A DNA stretch of 64,000 bases from Nonlabens sp. YIK11 (GTDB lineage Bacteria > Bacteroidota > Bacteroidia > Flavobacteriales > Flavobacteriaceae), in assembly GCF_001413925.1 (NCBI RefSeq), contig NZ_LBMJ01000001.1, positions 1,776,001 to 1,840,000 on the forward strand. The letters are read 5' to 3'. The first letter of the stretch is position 1. Every line of letters begins with the position of its first letter. The notes under the pieces are model-generated. The model saw only the letters and a list, made by a program, of their open reading frames with translations. It did no database searches and was not told the origin of the DNA. The position numbers and the translations under genes were made by a program. Below, piece by piece: positions 8,273 to 16,478 of this stretch.

Positions 8273-8350
8273 CAGCCTTAAGATGCTAAACCTTTATTAA
8301 GATCGTAGCCTCAAGCCAGACGGCTTGAAGATCCGTTGTAATTTAGATTT

Positions 8351-9019
8351 ATGTCCACTACAAAACTTCCTGGCAGCTATTACCAGCACGACGATGTGGT
8401 ATTCCTTGCCAAAGACCTGATAGGCAAAACCATCGTCTCCATGGTGGACGATCAACGTACCAGCGGCATCATTACAGAAACCGAAGCCTATCGAGGTGTA
8501 GGAGACAAGGCTTGCCATGCGCATCTGGGTAGATTTACAGATCGCACTAAAATCATGTATGAAACCGGCGGCGTGGCATACGTGTATCTATGCTATGGCA
8601 TTCACAACCTTTTCAACATTATTACAAATACCGACGAGCAGGCAGACGCGATTCTCATTCGCGCTGTGGAACCCGTCGATGGTATTGATGTGATGCTGGC
8701 GCGTCGTGGCAAGTCAACTGTGGATAAGACTTTGACCTCAGGACCTGGAAATTTCAGTAAGGCCTTTGGACTGGATCGATCGCATTACGGAGCAGATCTG
8801 ACCGGTGATACGGTATGGATTGCTTCGACTCCGCTCAGCAACCTTGCTTCGAGTCCGCTCACTTCGACTCCGCTCAGTGACCTCGCTTCGAATCCGCTCA
8901 GTGACCGCAGTGAGCAGATTACTGTAAGCAAAAGAATAGGGATTGATTATGCCGAGGAGGACAAGGATTTGCCGTGGCGATTCTATCTCAACACTTCAAA
9001 ATTTGTGAGCAAACGCTAG
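8351..9019 (+). CDS. 3-methyladenine DNA glycosylase (AAG/MPG family) with an in-frame repeat insertion
   Basis: 222 residues. ETEAYRGVGDKACHAHLGRFTDRTKIMYETGGVAYVYLCYGIHN is the AAG/MPG signature, with the catalytic Glu in ETEAY and the intercalating Tyr region. ALDRS-type and SKRIGIDYAEEDKDLPWRFYL segments close the domain. The enzyme excises alkylated purines. At residues 157-188, just before the conserved SKRIGIDYA segment, there is an extra Ser/Thr/Pro/Leu-rich stretch made of four copies of a GCTTCGACTCCGCTCAG-like repeat (8822-8901), absent from the family as I know it. The reading frame stays open, so the protein is probably still made, with a loop insertion. Confidence 0.92.
   Translation: MSTTKLPGSYYQHDDVVFLAKDLIGKTIVSMVDDQRTSGIITETEAYRGVGDKACHAHLGRFTDRTKIMYETGGVAYVYLCYGIHNLFNIITNTDEQADAILIRAVEPVDGIDVMLARRGKSTVDKTLTSGPGNFSKAFGLDRSHYGADLTGDTVWIASTPLSNLASSPLTSTPLSDLASNPLSDRSEQITVSKRIGIDYAEEDKDLPWRFYLNTSKFVSKR
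8822..8901 (+). repeat. Four tandem/degenerate copies of GCTTCGACTCCGCTCAG inside a CDS
   Basis: Copies begin near 8822, 8846, 8861 and 8885 and vary at one or two bases, separated by CAACCTT- or TGACCTC-type spacers. The unit shares TCGACT-n-CGCTC with the intergenic repeat at 6407 and 6978, so the two may be one family. Confidence 0.85.
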
Positions 9020-9120
9020 TCGTTTTACTGGATGCTTCTGCCATCTTCGGCAAAAAAATGTCAGGTTGTCATTTGTATTGCTTTGGTACTCGATTTGACC
9101 ATTGAGGATGAATGCGTTCT

Positions 9121-9136
9121 CGCTTTCGCGAAAGCG
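9121..9136. repeat. Dispersed 16-bp palindrome, exact copy
   Basis: Intergenic, 35 nt upstream of the htpG start, so it would lie in or near the htpG 5' leader or promoter. Confidence 0.95.
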
Positions 9137-9171
9137 TACTTAAACACAAACTTTAAAACACAATACATTAT

Positions 9172-11061
9172 ATGTCACAACAAGGAAAGATTAATGTAGC
9201 GGTGGAGAATATTTTCCCGCTCATCAAAAAGTTCTTATACAGCGATCACGAGATTTTCCTGCGCGAGCTGGTTTCTAACGCCACGGATGCGACCCTTAAA
9301 CTGAAGCACCTGGCCATGATAGGTGAGGCTAACGTAGAGTTGGGCGACCAACAGATTGAGGTGAAAATCAACAAAGAAGATGGAACGCTACATATCATAG
9401 ACCAAGGTCTAGGTATGACTGAAGATGAGGTGCAGAAGTATATCAACGACATTGCATTTTCTGGTGCCGAGGAGTTTCTTGAAAAATATAAGGACAGCGC
9501 CAAGGATAGTGGGATCATAGGACACTTTGGTCTAGGATTCTATTCTGCTTTTATGGTGGCTGATAAAGTAGAAATCATCACGAAGTCCTATAAAGACGAG
9601 CCAGCGGTACACTGGAGCTGTGATGGATCTCCTAATTACACGATTGAACCGGCAGAGAAAGAACACTTTGGTACAGAGATCATCTTGCACATAAGCGATG
9701 ACGAGAAGGAGTTTCTTGAAGAGAGTAAGATACGCGAGCTGTTGACCAAGTACAACAAGTTCATGCCAGTGCCTATCAAGTTTGGTACAAAAACCGAAAC
9801 CCTTGAAAAGCCAGAAGGAGCCAAAAAGGATGATCCAGCACCTACCAAGGAAGTGGACAACATCATCAACAATCCAAATCCAGCCTGGACAAAACAACCT
9901 ACGGAACTAGAAAATAAAGACTACAAAGACTTCTACCGCGAGTTGTACCCTATGCAGTTTGAAGAGCCGTTATTCCACATTCACTTGAATGTTGACTATC
10001 CATTCAACCTGACGGGAATTCTATATTTCCCTAAAATGACCGCAGATCTTAACGTGCAAAAGGATCGCATCCAGTTATATCAAAACCAGGTTTTTGTCAC
10101 AGATAACGTGGAAGGCATCGTCCCAGAATTCCTGACCATGTTGCGCGGTGTGATCGATAGCCCAGACATTCCACTGAATGTTTCTCGATCTTACTTACAA
10201 GCAGACGGCGCTGTGAAAAAGATTTCCAGCTACATTACCCGCAAAGTAGCAGACAAGTTGAAGTCTTTATTTAATGAAGACCGTGCTGCATTTGAGGAGA
10301 AATGGAACGACATCAAGATCGTTATTGAATACGGTATGTTGAGCGAGGACAAATTCTTTGAAAAGTCTGATGCTTTTGCTTTGTACCCAATAGTTGATGG
10401 TTCCTTCTACACTTGGGATGAGTTGATGGAGAAAATCAAGCCAGCCCAGACGGATAAGGATGGTAAGACGGTTGTTCTATATGCTTCTAATAAAGAGGCA
10501 CAGCATAGTTATCTTGCTTCCGCGAAAGCGAAAGGATATGAAGTCTTATTGCTAGATTCACCTATTGTATCACACTTGATGCAAAAGCTGGAGCAATCTA
10601 AAGAGAACGTCACTTTTGCCCGAGTTGATGCAGATAGTGTTGATAATCTGATCAAGAAAGAAGAAGAGCAAATTTCTAAGCTTTCTGACGAGGAGAAAGA
10701 AAACTTGAAGAAGAGCATTACAGAAACCATTGCAGACACCAGCTATAACGTGCAGGTAGAAGCTATGAGTAGTGATAGTGCGCCATTCATGATTACGCAA
10801 CCAGAATTCATGCGCCGTATGAAAGAGATGCAGGCTACTGGTGGTGGCGGTATGATGGGCTTTGGTAACATGCCAGACATGTATAACCTTGTCGTAAATG
10901 CAAATCACGAATTGATTCAAGAGATCATGGCAACAAAAACTGCCAAGAAAAAAGAGCGATTGATCAAACAATCTGTTGATCTTGCAAAGCTTTCCCAAGG
11001 ATTATTGAAAGGTGAAGCCTTGACAGAATTTGTGAACAGAAGCTATGAGTTGATTAAATAA
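9172..11061 (+). CDS. htpG: Molecular chaperone HtpG (bacterial Hsp90)
   Basis: 629 residues, the family length. The GHKL ATP-binding domain is N-terminal: EIFLRELVSNATDATLKL holds the catalytic Glu and Asn, and DQGLGMT and GHFGLGFYSAFMVAD are the nucleotide lid and glycine motifs. The middle domain contains the NVSRSYLQ segment with the conserved catalytic-loop Arg. The C-terminal dimerisation domain ends NRSYELIK. It acts in the cytosol on client proteins during heat and other stress. A two-mismatch copy of the palindrome is read in frame as ASAKA near residue 450, in a non-conserved stretch. It is monocistronic, with a clear terminator. Confidence 0.98.
   Translation: MSQQGKINVAVENIFPLIKKFLYSDHEIFLRELVSNATDATLKLKHLAMIGEANVELGDQQIEVKINKEDGTLHIIDQGLGMTEDEVQKYINDIAFSGAEEFLEKYKDSAKDSGIIGHFGLGFYSAFMVADKVEIITKSYKDEPAVHWSCDGSPNYTIEPAEKEHFGTEIILHISDDEKEFLEESKIRELLTKYNKFMPVPIKFGTKTETLEKPEGAKKDDPAPTKEVDNIINNPNPAWTKQPTELENKDYKDFYRELYPMQFEEPLFHIHLNVDYPFNLTGILYFPKMTADLNVQKDRIQLYQNQVFVTDNVEGIVPEFLTMLRGVIDSPDIPLNVSRSYLQADGAVKKISSYITRKVADKLKSLFNEDRAAFEEKWNDIKIVIEYGMLSEDKFFEKSDAFALYPIVDGSFYTWDELMEKIKPAQTDKDGKTVVLYASNKEAQHSYLASAKAKGYEVLLLDSPIVSHLMQKLEQSKENVTFARVDADSVDNLIKKEEEQISKLSDEEKENLKKSITETIADTSYNVQVEAMSSDSAPFMITQPEFMRRMKEMQATGGGGMMGFGNMPDMYNLVVNANHELIQEIMATKTAKKKERLIKQSVDLAKLSQGLLKGEALTEFVNRSYELIK
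10515..10530. repeat. Dispersed palindrome, variant copy (2 mismatches)
   Basis: TGCTTCCGCGAAAGCG in the middle of htpG. Confidence 0.7.
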
Positions 11062-11083
11062 TTGCACTCATTTTATTTTAATG

Positions 11084-11110
11084 AAAAGCCCTCATTTTGA
11101 GGGCTTTTTT
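11084..11110 (+). terminator. Intrinsic terminator of htpG
   Basis: AAAAGCCCTC-ATTT-TGAGGGCTTTTTT: a strong GC stem followed by a T run, 22 nt after the htpG stop. The rest of the gap up to the curlin gene (11111-11514) holds the palindromic element at 11225 and the conserved leader, and no gene that I can support. Confidence 0.9.
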
Positions 11111-11224
11111 GATACGCTGAATTTTAAAGAATTATTCTAATCATTAGAATATTCATGTCTCTAATGTGGTCATTTTTGAAAAACCTGATAAAAATCTTGT
11201 ATGTCCACTCCTACAGAGCTGCAT

Positions 11225-11246
11225 ATTAACAAATTGTTAACATTTG
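11225..11246. promoter_or_regulatory. Palindromic element upstream of the first curlin gene
   Basis: Contains TTAACAAATTGTTAA, a perfect 15-bp palindrome, followed by CATTTG. A matching element occurs at 13171-13192. Both begin 289-290 nt before their curlin ATG, which suggests an operator for a shared regulator. Confidence 0.5.
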
Positions 11247-11452
11247 TCAGAAGTGCTTGATTCCGTTGGTTTTCAAGAGAATATATTCTCGTTTCCCTGA
11301 TGAACCGATAATGGGATTCTGTACTATTGAGAAAATCATGCCTATCTTTAGAAAGCATTAAGAGTTTTATTCCCTTTCAAACTTGATGTAACAGATAGCC
11401 CTTTCTGTTTGTAAGACTCCCTAATAACCATAGAAAATTAGAAAGCTGACTG

Positions 11453-11514
11453 GATGCGTAAGATCTGTTGGTATTTGCTCATAATTACGTATTTATTAAT
11501 TCTAAATATATATT
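11453..11514 (+). promoter_or_regulatory. Conserved 5' leader of curlin gene 1
   Basis: The block GCGTAAG-TCTGTTG, TTGCTCATA, then GTATTTATTAATTCTAAAT up to the ATG is repeated almost base for base in front of curlin gene 2 (13398-13459). Conservation of untranslated bases implies a shared 5' UTR function or recent duplication. Confidence 0.65.
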
Positions 11515-12741
11515 ATGAAAAGAGTAATTCTCAGTGCATCAGCACTAATGATTGGAGCAATTGGATTTGCCCAAACCAACAACAGTGAAATTGTTTCCGC
11601 AGGGAATGGTAACACAGCAACTGTTTCACAAACTGAAACCAGAAATGATTCCGACATTGTTCAAACCGGTGACAGGAATAGTGCCGATGTAATTCAACTA
11701 GGTTTTATAAACACCTCGGTGGTGAATCAAACTGGAGATGTCAATGAAGCTTCTGTCGATCAACAAGGAGCTTTTCAAGGTGCAGTCATCGACCAGGTTG
11801 GAAATCACAATCTAGCTAGCATATTTCAAAGAGGAGAAGTTAACAATGCAGCAATATCTTCTGAAGGTGATTTAAATTCTGCAGGGATCGAACAGTTTGG
11901 ACTTCGTAATACGGCGGACATGTTCCAAGATGGCGATGACAATGAGGCTGTATCCTTTGTTAGGGGTGACGATAATGATGTAGATATAGATCAATTAGGA
12001 AATGATAATTATGCAAATGCCGACGCGAGAGAAGGCGCAACAAGCTTTTTCTCTAGCGCAAATACTTTTACAACCTCTCAAATTGGAGATGATAATTCTT
12101 CAGAATCTTTTGTTTTAGGAGGTGATCTAAATACAGCAGACATTTATCAAAATGGTGATTTTAACGAAGCTCTTTCTACGCAATCTGGTTTATCGAACAC
12201 ATCTATTACTAATCAGGTGGGAGAAACAAATATTTCGAGTATCAATCAGGTAGGAACGTCTAACTACGCGTATACAGATCAAGGATTTACTGCTGGTGGT
12301 GATGGTGTTCAGAATAATAAAAGTTATGTGAATCAAAATGGGAAGGATAATCGATCATTCGTTTATCAGTTAGATCAATTGTCAGGATCTAATAACTACT
12401 CTGCCGTTGATCAATCAGGAGACGCGAACCTAGTTATTTTACAACAAGAATTTAGTGGTAACAATTCTGATGTTGATCAAATGGGAGATGTTAATACATC
12501 TGACATTGACCAGGTAGGAACAGAGAACAAATCCATGGTCTTTCAAAATGGTGATTTTAATATCACCATAGTTGATCAAGGAGACTTCTCTGGAAATAAC
12601 AACTCTCAATTTAATGAGTCCTATGTTACTCAATTAGGAGACGGAAACACGAGCATCGTTTCGCAACTAGGGAACAACCATATTAGTACAATTAGTCAAA
12701 ATGGATCAGGTAATACAGCAACAGCTACTCAAAACAATTAG
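11515..12741 (+). CDS. csgA: Curlin (CsgA-type) amyloid fibre subunit 1
   Basis: 408 residues. A Sec signal peptide ending at IGFAQ (about residue 20) is followed by QTNNSEI, an N22-like secretion tag. The rest is roughly twenty imperfect repeats of the form N-x-(A/S)-x(3)-Q-x-G-(D/N)-x-N, each able to form one rung of a curli beta-helix with stacked Gln and Asn. It has no cysteines and is acidic. E. coli CsgA has only five repeats, so this subunit would build a much longer beta-solenoid. It is secreted through CsgG, encoded downstream. Its signal peptide and leader are nearly identical to those of the next curlin gene. Confidence 0.93.
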   Translation: MKRVILSASALMIGAIGFAQTNNSEIVSAGNGNTATVSQTETRNDSDIVQTGDRNSADVIQLGFINTSVVNQTGDVNEASVDQQGAFQGAVIDQVGNHNLASIFQRGEVNNAAISSEGDLNSAGIEQFGLRNTADMFQDGDDNEAVSFVRGDDNDVDIDQLGNDNYANADAREGATSFFSSANTFTTSQIGDDNSSESFVLGGDLNTADIYQNGDFNEALSTQSGLSNTSITNQVGETNISSINQVGTSNYAYTDQGFTAGGDGVQNNKSYVNQNGKDNRSFVYQLDQLSGSNNYSAVDQSGDANLVILQQEFSGNNSDVDQMGDVNTSDIDQVGTENKSMVFQNGDFNITIVDQGDFSGNNNSQFNESYVTQLGDGNTSIVSQLGNNHISTISQNGSGNTATATQNN

Positions 12742-12764
12742 TACATCCATTTTCTTCAAATTTC

Positions 12765-12792
12765 AAACCTCCCAAGAATGGGAGATTTTTTA
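12765..12792 (+). terminator. Intrinsic terminator after curlin gene 1
   Basis: CTCCC-AAGAAT-GGGAG followed by a T-rich run, 25-50 nt after the stop. This makes curlin gene 1 a separate transcript. The remaining gap to 13459 contains the second palindromic element, a possible TATATTTG promoter and the leader; I see no supported gene in it. Confidence 0.8.
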
Positions 12793-13170
12793 TTTCGTGT
12801 TCTCTATGAATGTCGATTTATCTCAATTTCTTTGATAAGATTGAGTCTGTTAATTGAATTCTACAAAGCAAATTCGTTGACTAAGTACATAGTAGTCCTT
12901 TGCACATTGAATACTTTGTAGTCTTGATTTTTTTAGAGGTTCACCATTTGTGTTGTATTCACTCTTTGAAGCAAATAAATGAGCTTGAGTAATTTGTTAT
13001 GACAAATCCTTGAATTTTGACTTCTTATTTTATTAAAATGGTATCTATAAACTTCTTTTATTGATTCATCTTTGAAATATCTCCAAAAAGCGTAGTTCAG
13101 CGCTTATCATTTGTTTATTCTAGCGACTAGTACTCAAGCAATTCAACTGATTTTTTTGCATTAACATTTA

Positions 13171-13192
13171 ATTAACAACCGTTAACATTTCG
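13171..13192. promoter_or_regulatory. Palindromic element upstream of the second curlin gene
   Basis: ATTAACAACCGTTAACATTTCG, related to the element at 11225 and at the same distance from the start codon. The inner dyad is TTAAC-AACC-GTTAA. Confidence 0.5.
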
Positions 13193-13280
13193 CTTTGCGC
13201 CTGCCGTTCCAGACGAATTTGTAGTACGATTTTTACATATGAAGTTCGTCGAATTATTGCTTCTTACTTTGATTCCTACA

Positions 13281-13288
13281 TATATTTG
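13281..13288 (+). promoter_or_regulatory. Candidate -7 element of curlin gene 2
   Basis: TATATTTG, an exact consensus match, with a TTG 21 nt upstream (13257-13259). It would give a leader of about 165 nt. The corresponding place in front of curlin gene 1 reads TACTATTG (11322-11329), one base off. Confidence 0.4.
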
Positions 13289-13397
13289 GGCATCAAAGAA
13301 ACAATCCCTCTTCGGTTTCTGAGACGGTAATATCCCTGATTACCATTTTATTTATCCCTAAAATAAAATCAAAATTTTTCCCCTAACTAGGAACGGA

Positions 13398-13459
13398 AGC
13401 GTAAGTTCTGTTGTTAGTTGCTCATAGTTGTGTATTTATTAATTCTAAATATTTTAATT
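13398..13459 (+). promoter_or_regulatory. Conserved 5' leader of curlin gene 2
   Basis: Counterpart of 11453-11514. It shares the run GTATTTATTAATTCTAAAT immediately before the ATG. Confidence 0.65.
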
Positions 13460-14656
13460 ATGAAAAAAGTAGTTTTAAGTGCAGCAGCACTAATGATTGG
13501 AGCAATTGGATTTGCCCAAACAAACAACAGTGACATTAACCAGTCAGGTACCGCTAACACTGCAGATGTAGTTCAAACAGGAAACATTAATGATTCTGAT
13601 GTTCTCCAAAAAGGTGGTGGTAATAACGAGGCAACAGTTACTCAAACAGGTGTCAACAACGAGTCAAAGGTAGAACAAGCTGGATCACAGCCATTTAGAG
13701 TGAAAAGAAACGAAGCTATCATTGTACAGACAGGTGATAACAACGTGTCTTTTGCCAGATCTCAAGATGGTGAGGATAATGACATCTTTACAACTTCCAT
13801 TGGTAATGACAACTGGGCTTATGTAAAGCAGATTGGTAGTCGCAATGCCAGTACTATTGATCAAGATGGTGATGATAATAGAGCTAAATCAACAGTCACA
13901 TTTAGCGATGATAATACGTCAACCATATCTCAAGATGGTAATGGTAATAAATCTTACACTGCACAAACTTTCGGTCCTGCAAGAGGAGATGGTGGCGGAA
14001 ACACATCTACTGTAACTGTTATTGGTGATGACAATGATGCAGATACGTTCCAAGCTGGTCTTACCAACACCTCTACGATTGATCAAACAAGTTCATTAGC
14101 TTCTGGTGCTAACGATAATGATGCTGATGTTTCACAAAGAGGCGATCTAAACACTTCGACGATTATACAACGTGGTGATGATAATGAATCAAACACGTTA
14201 CAAGAAGGGAACAGCAACTGGGCTAGATCAAGACAACTTAGTTCTGATAACGAAAGCTTTATCACCCAAATTGGTGGTGATTCCAACCATGGTGATGTAA
14301 GACAATTTGGCGGTGACGGTAATACTTCTGATTTGGATCAAGATGGAAGCAGCAACCGTTCAAATGTTGAACAGTTCGGAGCTGGTAATACATCTACTAT
14401 TTCAAGTGTTGGTGATGGTAACATTAATTTTGTTGATCAAGGGAACCAATCACCAGATAACACAATGAGCATGAACTCTGTAAGTACTATTATGCAATTA
14501 GGAGATGCAAATATGAGTACGGTTAGACAGTATGGTGACACTCAAATGAGCACGGTTACTCAAAATGGATTGGGACATATTAGTACTGTTCTTCAAACAG
14601 GTTCTTTTAACGTTGCAAACGTTACTCAAAGTGACTCTGTAGTTCAACAAAACTAG
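13460..14656 (+). CDS. csgA: Curlin (CsgA-type) amyloid fibre subunit 2
   Basis: 398 residues from the ATG at 13460. An upstream GTG-type start would add residues ahead of an otherwise perfect signal peptide, and the ATG position matches the paralogue. The signal ends ALMIGAIGFAQ and is followed by TNNSDI. The body is again about twenty N-x-x-x-x-x-Q-x-G-(D/N) repeats, rich in Asp, Asn, Gln, Ser and Thr, without Cys. It belongs to the major-subunit class and is probably coassembled with subunit 1. It is followed by a strong hairpin before the CsgB-like gene and then by the csgE-F-G genes on the same strand. Confidence 0.93.
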   Translation: MKKVVLSAAALMIGAIGFAQTNNSDINQSGTANTADVVQTGNINDSDVLQKGGGNNEATVTQTGVNNESKVEQAGSQPFRVKRNEAIIVQTGDNNVSFARSQDGEDNDIFTTSIGNDNWAYVKQIGSRNASTIDQDGDDNRAKSTVTFSDDNTSTISQDGNGNKSYTAQTFGPARGDGGGNTSTVTVIGDDNDADTFQAGLTNTSTIDQTSSLASGANDNDADVSQRGDLNTSTIIQRGDDNESNTLQEGNSNWARSRQLSSDNESFITQIGGDSNHGDVRQFGGDGNTSDLDQDGSSNRSNVEQFGAGNTSTISSVGDGNINFVDQGNQSPDNTMSMNSVSTIMQLGDANMSTVRQYGDTQMSTVTQNGLGHISTVLQTGSFNVANVTQSDSVVQQN

Positions 14657-14690
14657 TAAACGGTCTATACCATTTATTAAATTAAATAGA

Positions 14691-14722
14691 GTAGGATCGA
14701 GAAGTTGGCTTCTCGATCCTAC
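14691..14722 (+). repeat. Perfect 14-bp hairpin between curlin 2 and the csgB-like gene
   Basis: GTAGGATCGAGAAG, loop TTGG, then its exact complement. It is followed by TTATTAAAAA rather than a T tract, so it is not a classical terminator. It may be an mRNA-stabilising or processing stem that keeps curlin transcripts more abundant than the secretion genes, or a leaky terminator. Confidence 0.85.
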
Positions 14723-14803
14723 TTATTAAAAAAAAATATCTGCTTTTTCAAATCAAAATGATTTTTGGAAGAAGCATTAATCAAAGAGTATAAAATATCT
14801 ATC

Positions 14804-15316
14804 ATGAAACAATCAAATATTATTCTATTATGTTTGATAAACGCATCGATTGTTTTATCTCAGACCTACAACAGCGACTCTAGCATTATTACACAAAAAT
14901 CTTTGGATACGGAGAATAAGCAGTTGAATGTTCTTCAAAACCAAAGTTTAAATAGATTTAGCAATAACCAATTAAATCAAGGAAATTCTGTTTTTATAAA
15001 GCAAGTGGGCTTTAAAAACGAAGGAACTGTTGATATCATTTCTGATGACAGTTCAGTCAATCTTCTTCAAATAGGTTACAAAAATGTGGCTGAAATCAAT
15101 TTGAGAGCCGCAACCATTAGAGAAAATGTTGTCCAAATTGGAACAAATAATGTCTTCCAAGATTACAGCATTCATGGTGCACAGTTGCACAAGGCAGATG
15201 TACTTCAAGGCGGTAGCTACAATACTATTATCAGTACAGGACAAAATAGCCTTTCAGAAAAAATTCAAATTATACAGAAAGGAATAGGTAGAGAAGCTTA
15301 TATCATTCATAATTAA
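14804..15316 (+). CDS. Small curlin-like subunit (CsgB-type nucleator candidate)
   Basis: 170 residues from the ATG at 14804; the signal peptide MKQSNIILLCLINASIVLSQ supports this start over the upstream in-frame one. The mature part has about five degenerate curlin-type repeats with Q-x-G and N at spacing 5-6 (LLQIGYKNVAEINL, VVQIGTNNVFQ, VLQGGSYNTI). It is shorter, less regular and more hydrophobic than the two large curlins, and ends in a basic tail. Position and degeneracy fit the minor nucleating subunit CsgB. Its stop overlaps the csgE start by one base. Confidence 0.75.
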   Translation: MKQSNIILLCLINASIVLSQTYNSDSSIITQKSLDTENKQLNVLQNQSLNRFSNNQLNQGNSVFIKQVGFKNEGTVDIISDDSSVNLLQIGYKNVAEINLRAATIRENVVQIGTNNVFQDYSIHGAQLHKADVLQGGSYNTIISTGQNSLSEKIQIIQKGIGREAYIIHN

Positions 15317-16041
15317 TGAACTATTTAAGCTACATATTCATTATGATTACTGGCGTTATTCAAGCGCAACAATCACTCTATAATCAAGAAGTCGAGGCAG
15401 AAATCTTGATGGAAGATCAAGGAGGATTTTTAAATGTTACAGGTGTTGCTTCCAACCTGACAGACTCGGAGCAAGGAATACGCTATGAACTTGCGGTTAT
15501 CAAAAAAGACACCGCAACTAATAATAGCTCAAAAAATAAACAAACAGGTCGTGGTGTGCTCAAGGCAAAATCACAAGCCATACTTTCTACTACTGGGGTG
15601 AATCTTAATATTCCAGATATACTGACCATCATGTTGTTGATTTATGATGATGACGATAAGCTCATAGGAAAGGATCTTAAGCGCATTGAACCCAATACCT
15701 TTCAGTTAGAAAAAAAGGAAGTAAACACTTATGATGGCGTGGAAATAAGAGGTCTGGTCACAAGAAATTTGCGTACCGCACCAGCACGTAAGTTTTACGA
15801 TTATTTTTTCAAACAGTACAAGAGATACCAAATTAACGGTGATAAAGTAGTTACCATTAATGAGAAATTCGGGCAAGGTCGTAGTACCCGAATTGAGATA
15901 TTGGTGGGTACAGAGGTAATCTATCAATTCTTTCTAAATCCAACTGATGATTTTATCAAACAAATGGGAGATTACACCATTAGACTCGTTTATCAACAAT
16001 TTCAAAAACTTAAAGCTATAGAAGCAGCTATCAATAACTAA
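15316..16041 (+). CDS. csgE: Curli secretion adaptor CsgE with an N-terminal CsgH/CsgC-like domain
   Basis: 241 residues, about twice E. coli CsgE. Signal peptide about 1-18. Residues about 25-125 form a beta-rich domain with YELAVIKKD, NSSKNKQTGRG and LSTTGVNLN, a pattern that resembles the curli chaperone CsgH and, structurally, CsgC. Residues about 135-235 match CsgE: GLVTRNLRTAPARKFYDYFF, then ITINEKFGQGRSTRIEILV-type strands and FFLNPTDDF. CsgE caps the CsgG channel and selects curlin; CsgC/CsgH block premature amyloid formation in the periplasm. No separate csgC is present here, so the fusion would supply it. The CsgE half is confident; the CsgH half is inferred by pattern. Confidence 0.82.
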   Translation: MNYLSYIFIMITGVIQAQQSLYNQEVEAEILMEDQGGFLNVTGVASNLTDSEQGIRYELAVIKKDTATNNSSKNKQTGRGVLKAKSQAILSTTGVNLNIPDILTIMLLIYDDDDKLIGKDLKRIEPNTFQLEKKEVNTYDGVEIRGLVTRNLRTAPARKFYDYFFKQYKRYQINGDKVVTINEKFGQGRSTRIEILVGTEVIYQFFLNPTDDFIKQMGDYTIRLVYQQFQKLKAIEAAINN

Positions 16042-16052
16042 ATATTCAAATA

Positions 16053-16478
16053 ATGCTCAAGAAACTATCAACACCGCTCATGTTGTTAATTGCTCTCTGT
16101 TTCACGACAGATCTTAATGCTCAACAGCTTACTTACAAACCTATAAATCCTGCATTTGGAGGTGATACCTTCAATTATCAATGGTTATTGTCAAGCGCAG
16201 AATCCCAAAACAAATTCAAGGATCCTGATGCGGTTGATAGAAGGGAAGACTTGTCTGATCTAGATTCTTTTGCAGATGGACTCAATAGGCAGTTATTAAG
16301 TCAACTGTCCAGAGCATTAATCACCTCACAAATAGGTATTAATGAAGATTTACGTCCTGGAACCTTTTCTTTTGGAAATCTTGAGGTGGAAATACTCGAT
16401 GGGTTAGATGGTTTAATCGTTAACATTCTAGATACAAGCACTGGAGACACGACCCAAGTGATCATACCAAATAACTAA
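16053..16478 (+). CDS. csgF: Curli assembly protein CsgF
   Basis: 141 residues. Signal peptide ends at LNAQ (about residue 24). The mature start QQLTYKPINPAFGGDTFNYQ matches the family signature in which an N-P-x-F-G-G segment near the mature N terminus inserts into the CsgG pore as a second constriction. SSAESQNKF follows, as in other CsgF proteins. It couples secretion to surface nucleation by CsgB. The gene lies 11 nt after csgE and directly abuts csgG (stop then start with no gap), so all three are cotranscribed. Confidence 0.92.
   Translation: MLKKLSTPLMLLIALCFTTDLNAQQLTYKPINPAFGGDTFNYQWLLSSAESQNKFKDPDAVDRREDLSDLDSFADGLNRQLLSQLSRALITSQIGINEDLRPGTFSFGNLEVEILDGLDGLIVNILDTSTGDTTQVIIPNN

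Noticed and set aside
11170..11358. 62-codon minus-strand frame between htpG and the first curlin gene
   Set aside because: It covers the palindromic element, has no recognisable domain or plausible promoter, and its composition is that of random sequence.
13239..13322. 27-codon frame starting MKFVELLLLTLIP upstream of curlin gene 2
   Set aside because: It is hydrophobic like a leader peptide, but has no counterpart upstream of curlin gene 1 and lies over the candidate promoter.
11515..14656. Repeated units at first glance like a CRISPR or tandem-repeat array
   Set aside because: The periodicity is that of coding curlin repeats, with varying DNA and an intact reading frame; no identical spaced repeats were found anywhere in the window.
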